From positions 1-64,000 of the forward strand of contig NZ_FNCV01000011.1 of assembly GCF_900100455.1 (NCBI RefSeq): a stretch of DNA of 64,000 nt, read 5' to 3'. Shown here in pieces: positions 61,619-64,000 of this stretch (its first letter is position 1; each line of letters begins with the position of its first letter). The DNA is from Roseospirillum parvum (GTDB taxonomy: Bacteria; Pseudomonadota; Alphaproteobacteria; Rhodospirillales; Rhodospirillaceae). The notes under the pieces were generated by a model that saw only the letters and a program-made list of their open reading frames with translations, had not been told where the DNA came from and did no database searches. Both the position numbers and the translations under genes were made by a program.

Positions 61619-64000
61619 CAGCCGTTCCTCCGCATCTGCCGATTGAGCGACCGGCCGGCCGAGGTCGCCACCTGGCGCTGGCTGCGGCGGAAGCTGTCGG
61701 CGTCCGGGGTGCTGATGTACTGGTTCACGGTGGGGCGAATGGGTGCGGTGACGTGGCCGACTTCATGGCCGAAGGTCGCCGCCCGCTGCGCCGGGGTGCG
61801 CACGTGGATGCTTTCGCCCGGGGTGGTGCGGATGGCGACCACCTTGCTGTCGGTGCCGCCCCGCCCGCCGACCACCATGTCGGCCCCGGTGGCGGCGCCG
61901 AACAGGCCCGAGAACAGATCGCCGACCCCGGAGAACAGCCCGGACAGATCCAGGCCGCCATCGGCGCCGGTGGCCCCCAGGGCCTCCAGCCCCTGCATGG
62001 CCATGGTGCGGATGGCCAGGCGGGTGATGTCGGCCAGCATGGAATCAATCAGGTCGCTGAAATCCGCCTCGCCGGTGGTGATGAAATCGACCAGGGCGTC
62101 TTCCATGTTGTTGTAGGCGTTGACCACCGCGTCCTCGGCGACGCTGGCGGTGTCCTCGATGGTCTGCTGTACCCGCAGCCAGCCGCGCTCGAACCCACTC
62201 GCCGCATCGGTGGCGTAGGCCAGCATTTCCAGGCGCAGGTCGCGGGCCTTGGCGGCGTACTGCTCGGCCGAGATCGCCCCGGCGTCGAGCAGGGCGGCCA
62301 GATCGGCCATCGACTGACGGTAGCTGTCGGCCGGCCCGGTGATGCCGTCGAGCAGGGCGGCCTGACGCTGAAGGGCCTCGGCCTGACGCTCCAGTTCGCC
62401 GGCCACGGCGGCATTGGCCCGCAGTTCGGCCTCGCGGCGGGCCAGGATGGCGTCCACATCCTTCAACCCGGCGGCCTCCAGTTCGCGGCGCAGTTCGAGC
62501 AGGCGCAACTGGATTTGCAACTCGCCCGTTTCGTCGCCGGCGTAGCGGGCCCGGAGGGCCAGTTCCTCGGTTTCGGCGGCCAGCCGGGCGGCCTGGCGGT
62601 CGACCACCCGGCGCGCCTCCAGGGCCTGGGTGCCGGCCTCGATGGCCCGCACCTGCTCTTCCAGGGCGGCGACCAGGGCGGCGGCGTCCGTCACCCCGGC
62701 CGCTTCCAGCTCGCGGCGCATCCTCAGCAGGCGCAGTTGCACCTCAAGTTCGCCGCTTTCGTCGCCGGCGTGGCGCACCCTGAGGGCCAATTCCTCGGCC
62801 TCGGCGGCCAACCCGGCGCGCAGGTCGGCCCGCGCCTCGCGGGCCTGGCGGGCCGCCGTGTCCACCTCCCGGGCGGTCTTGGCGACGGCGGCGGCGTATT
62901 CCCGTTCCACCCCGGCGCGCAGGTCGGCCGCCCGGGCCTCGGACAGCCCCAGGGCGACGGCCCGCTCGACCAGGGCCAGGGACTGGCGGCGCACGGTGGC
63001 CGCCCGTTCCTCCGTGGTGGCCACCCGCCGGGCCAGGTCGAGCAACTGGCCGGTGGTCTCGACGCGGGCCAGGCGGGCTTCCACGTCGCCGGCCGGGATG
63101 CCACTGTCCCGGGCCAGTTCGGCCGCCTCCTGGCGGCGGACCGAGGTGTCGAGAAACTGTTCGACCCCGCCCAGGTCGCCGCCGGCGGAATAGAGGTCCA
63201 GCGCCGCGCGCATCCGCGACACCTCGACGTTCAGGCCCTGGAGGCGTTCCCGGGCCCGGTCGCTGACCGTGCCCACCCGGTCGACTTCCCGGCTCGCCTC
63301 CTGGCCGGCCTCGGCGATGCCGAGCAGGGCTTCCTCGGCCGGGGTCAAGGCCTCGCCGTTGGCCCGCTTCAGCTGCGCCGCCGCCCGGGCGACGGCGGTC
63401 TCGGCGGCGCCGTAGGCGGCCGCCGCCTCGATCACCTGATCGGTGGTGTCCTTCCATTCGGGCGCCGCGTCGCCCAGGGCGCGCAGACCGTCGGCCAGGG
63501 CATCGACCTCGATCCGCCCGGCCTCCCACTCGGCCATCAGGTCGCGGAAGGTGTGGGTGGCGTCCTTCCAGGGCAGGGCAAACACGCCGTCGTCGGCGTG
63601 GCGCAGCAGTTGGCGCTGGAAGGCCAGGGCGTCCTCGGCCTGGGCCAGGCTTTCCTCGGCCAGCCGGCGGGCGTTCTGCCAGGCGGCGCCGGTCTGCGCC
63701 TGGATCGCCTCGGTGGTTTCGCTCACCGCGCCGCGCGCCTGCCGCTGGGCGTCCTCGAACGCCTCGACCGCCGCCGTGTGGGCCCGGGTGGCCTGTTCGG
63801 CGGCGGTCTGCTGGGTGGCCAGCCAGCCGATGGCCACCGTCGCCCCGGTCACCGCCACCCCCAGCGGCCCGCCGAGCAGCCCGACCACGCCGCCCAGCGC
63901 CGCCCGGGCTCCGGTCAGGGCGCGGGTGGCGACGCTCAGGCGGCCGGTGGCGGTGGCCCCGGACAGCAGCACCGCCGCCAGCCGGCGTTCCGAGGCGGCG
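61618..64000 (-). CDS. Phage tail tape-measure protein (C-terminal part; runs off window)
   Basis: At least 794 codons open to the right edge; the internal GTG at 63972 is unlikely to be the start. Mostly Ala/Arg/Glu coiled coil with a membrane-like Gly/Val stretch near the visible N end (VVGLLGGPLGVAVTGATVAI). Contains two 76-residue repeats (LALRVRHAGDESGELEVQLR and LALRARYAGDETGELQIQLR). The end SKVVAIRTTPGESIHVRTPA with APIRPTVNQYISTPDADSFR is typical of tape measures of lambda/GTA-type tails. Sets tail length and is ejected ahead of DNA. Confidence 0.92.
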   Translation of the reverse strand, partial: AASERRLAAVLLSGATATGRLSVATRALTGARAALGGVVGLLGGPLGVAVTGATVAIGWLATQQTAAEQATRAHTAAVEAFEDAQRQARGAVSETTEAIQAQTGAAWQNARRLAEESLAQAEDALAFQRQLLRHADDGVFALPWKDATHTFRDLMAEWEAGRIEVDALADGLRALGDAAPEWKDTTDQVIEAAAAYGAAETAVARAAAQLKRANGEALTPAEEALLGIAEAGQEASREVDRVGTVSDRARERLQGLNVEVSRMRAALDLYSAGGDLGGVEQFLDTSVRRQEAAELARDSGIPAGDVEARLARVETTGQLLDLARRVATTEERAATVRRQSLALVERAVALGLSEARAADLRAGVEREYAAAVAKTAREVDTAARQAREARADLRAGLAAEAEELALRVRHAGDESGELEVQLRLLRMRRELEAAGVTDAAALVAALEEQVRAIEAGTQALEARRVVDRQAARLAAETEELALRARYAGDETGELQIQLRLLELRRELEAAGLKDVDAILARREAELRANAAVAGELERQAEALQRQAALLDGITGPADSYRQSMADLAALLDAGAISAEQYAAKARDLRLEMLAYATDAASGFERGWLRVQQTIEDTASVAEDAVVNAYNNMEDALVDFITTGEADFSDLIDSMLADITRLAIRTMAMQGLEALGATGADGGLDLSGLFSGVGDLFSGLFGAATGADMVVGGRGGTDSKVVAIRTTPGESIHVRTPAQRAATFGHEVGHVTAPIRPTVNQYISTPDADSFRRSQRQVATSAGRSLNRQMRRNG

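Larger units (their letters stand above)
52522..64000. mobile_element. Prophage, right-hand part (Mu-like com/mom end, GTA/siphovirus-type tail), continues beyond window
   Basis: Genes on the minus strand follow phage tail order: tape measure, DUF2460, DUF2163, NlpC/P60, tail-tip protein, fibre, then com and mom at the very end. Mu also has com-mom last before its right end. From the sequence, the outer edge may be TG at 52522, followed by three short direct repeats. Head, lysis, integrase or transposase genes would be to the right of the window. The tail cluster resembles gene transfer agents and B3/D3112-type siphoviruses, so a transposable siphovirus is the best guess. Confidence 0.88.

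Overview
The window is high-GC chromosomal DNA of an alphaproteobacterium, most likely a member of the Rhodospirillales. The support is a three-subunit proton-translocating transhydrogenase arranged and spelled as in Rhodospirillum rubrum, the alphaproteobacterial order lptF / lptD-surA-pdxA-rsmA, a zapA - 6S RNA - 5-formyl-THF cyclo-ligase block, an NDUFS4-like complex I subunit, and phage tail proteins of the gene-transfer-agent type. No species is named, because only family-level recognition was possible from sequence alone.

Layout. 1-752: a cut-off DUF4198 gene on the minus strand behind a sigma70-type promoter and a clear cobalamin riboswitch. 1137-4126: pntAA-pntAB-pntB, closed by a terminator. 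4267-9565: B12-dependent methylmalonyl-CoA mutase (two subunits) and its chaperone MeaB. 9594-9785: a nested palindrome between convergent units. 9809-14989: an RND efflux pump with a divergent TetR repressor. 15048-18965: gamma-glutamyltransferase, a tiny basic protein, a LysR regulator and a receiver-domain protein. 19025-25785: envelope biogenesis (rsmA, pdxA, surA, lptD, lptF, with no lptG between lptF and lptD). 25926-29586: BON lipoprotein, acyl-CoA dehydrogenase, LpxR-like lipid A deacylase. 29639-30955: a small peptide with a Gly/Cys tail followed 3 nt later by a radical SAM/SPASM enzyme, a candidate RiPP locus. 31091-38709: a C-P lyase operon phnGHIJKLM plus a 2H-phosphoesterase-like gene, under divergent phnF.

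38722-52430 is mostly housekeeping: dusA, a 34-residue membrane peptide, an ICL/PEP-mutase enzyme, YmdB, 5-formyl-THF cyclo-ligase, 6S RNA, zapA, thiE, metC, hisI, a His-rich zinc GTPase, a candidate small RNA with its own promoter and terminator, an XRE regulator, accA, a Crp/Fnr regulator, hemerythrin, tRNA-Pro, an NDUFS4-like protein and tRNA-Arg.

From about 52522 to the right edge lies the end of a prophage, transcribed leftwards: tape measure, DUF2460, DUF2163, NlpC/P60 peptidase, tail-tip protein, fibre-like protein, discoidin-domain protein, one reverse-oriented membrane-protein gene, and finally overlapping com and mom, the DNA-hypermodification pair of phage Mu. A hairpin holding the mom Shine-Dalgarno in its loop, and three short direct repeats at the outer edge, suggest a Mu-like (transposable) phage with a siphovirus/GTA-type tail.

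Functional links: the B12 riboswitch and B12-dependent mutase share a cofactor; HisI is a zinc enzyme overlapping a zinc-chaperone gene; the Lpt/SurA/LpxR/RsmA genes concern the outer membrane and ribosome; PhnF very probably represses the phn operon through a palindrome at its start site.
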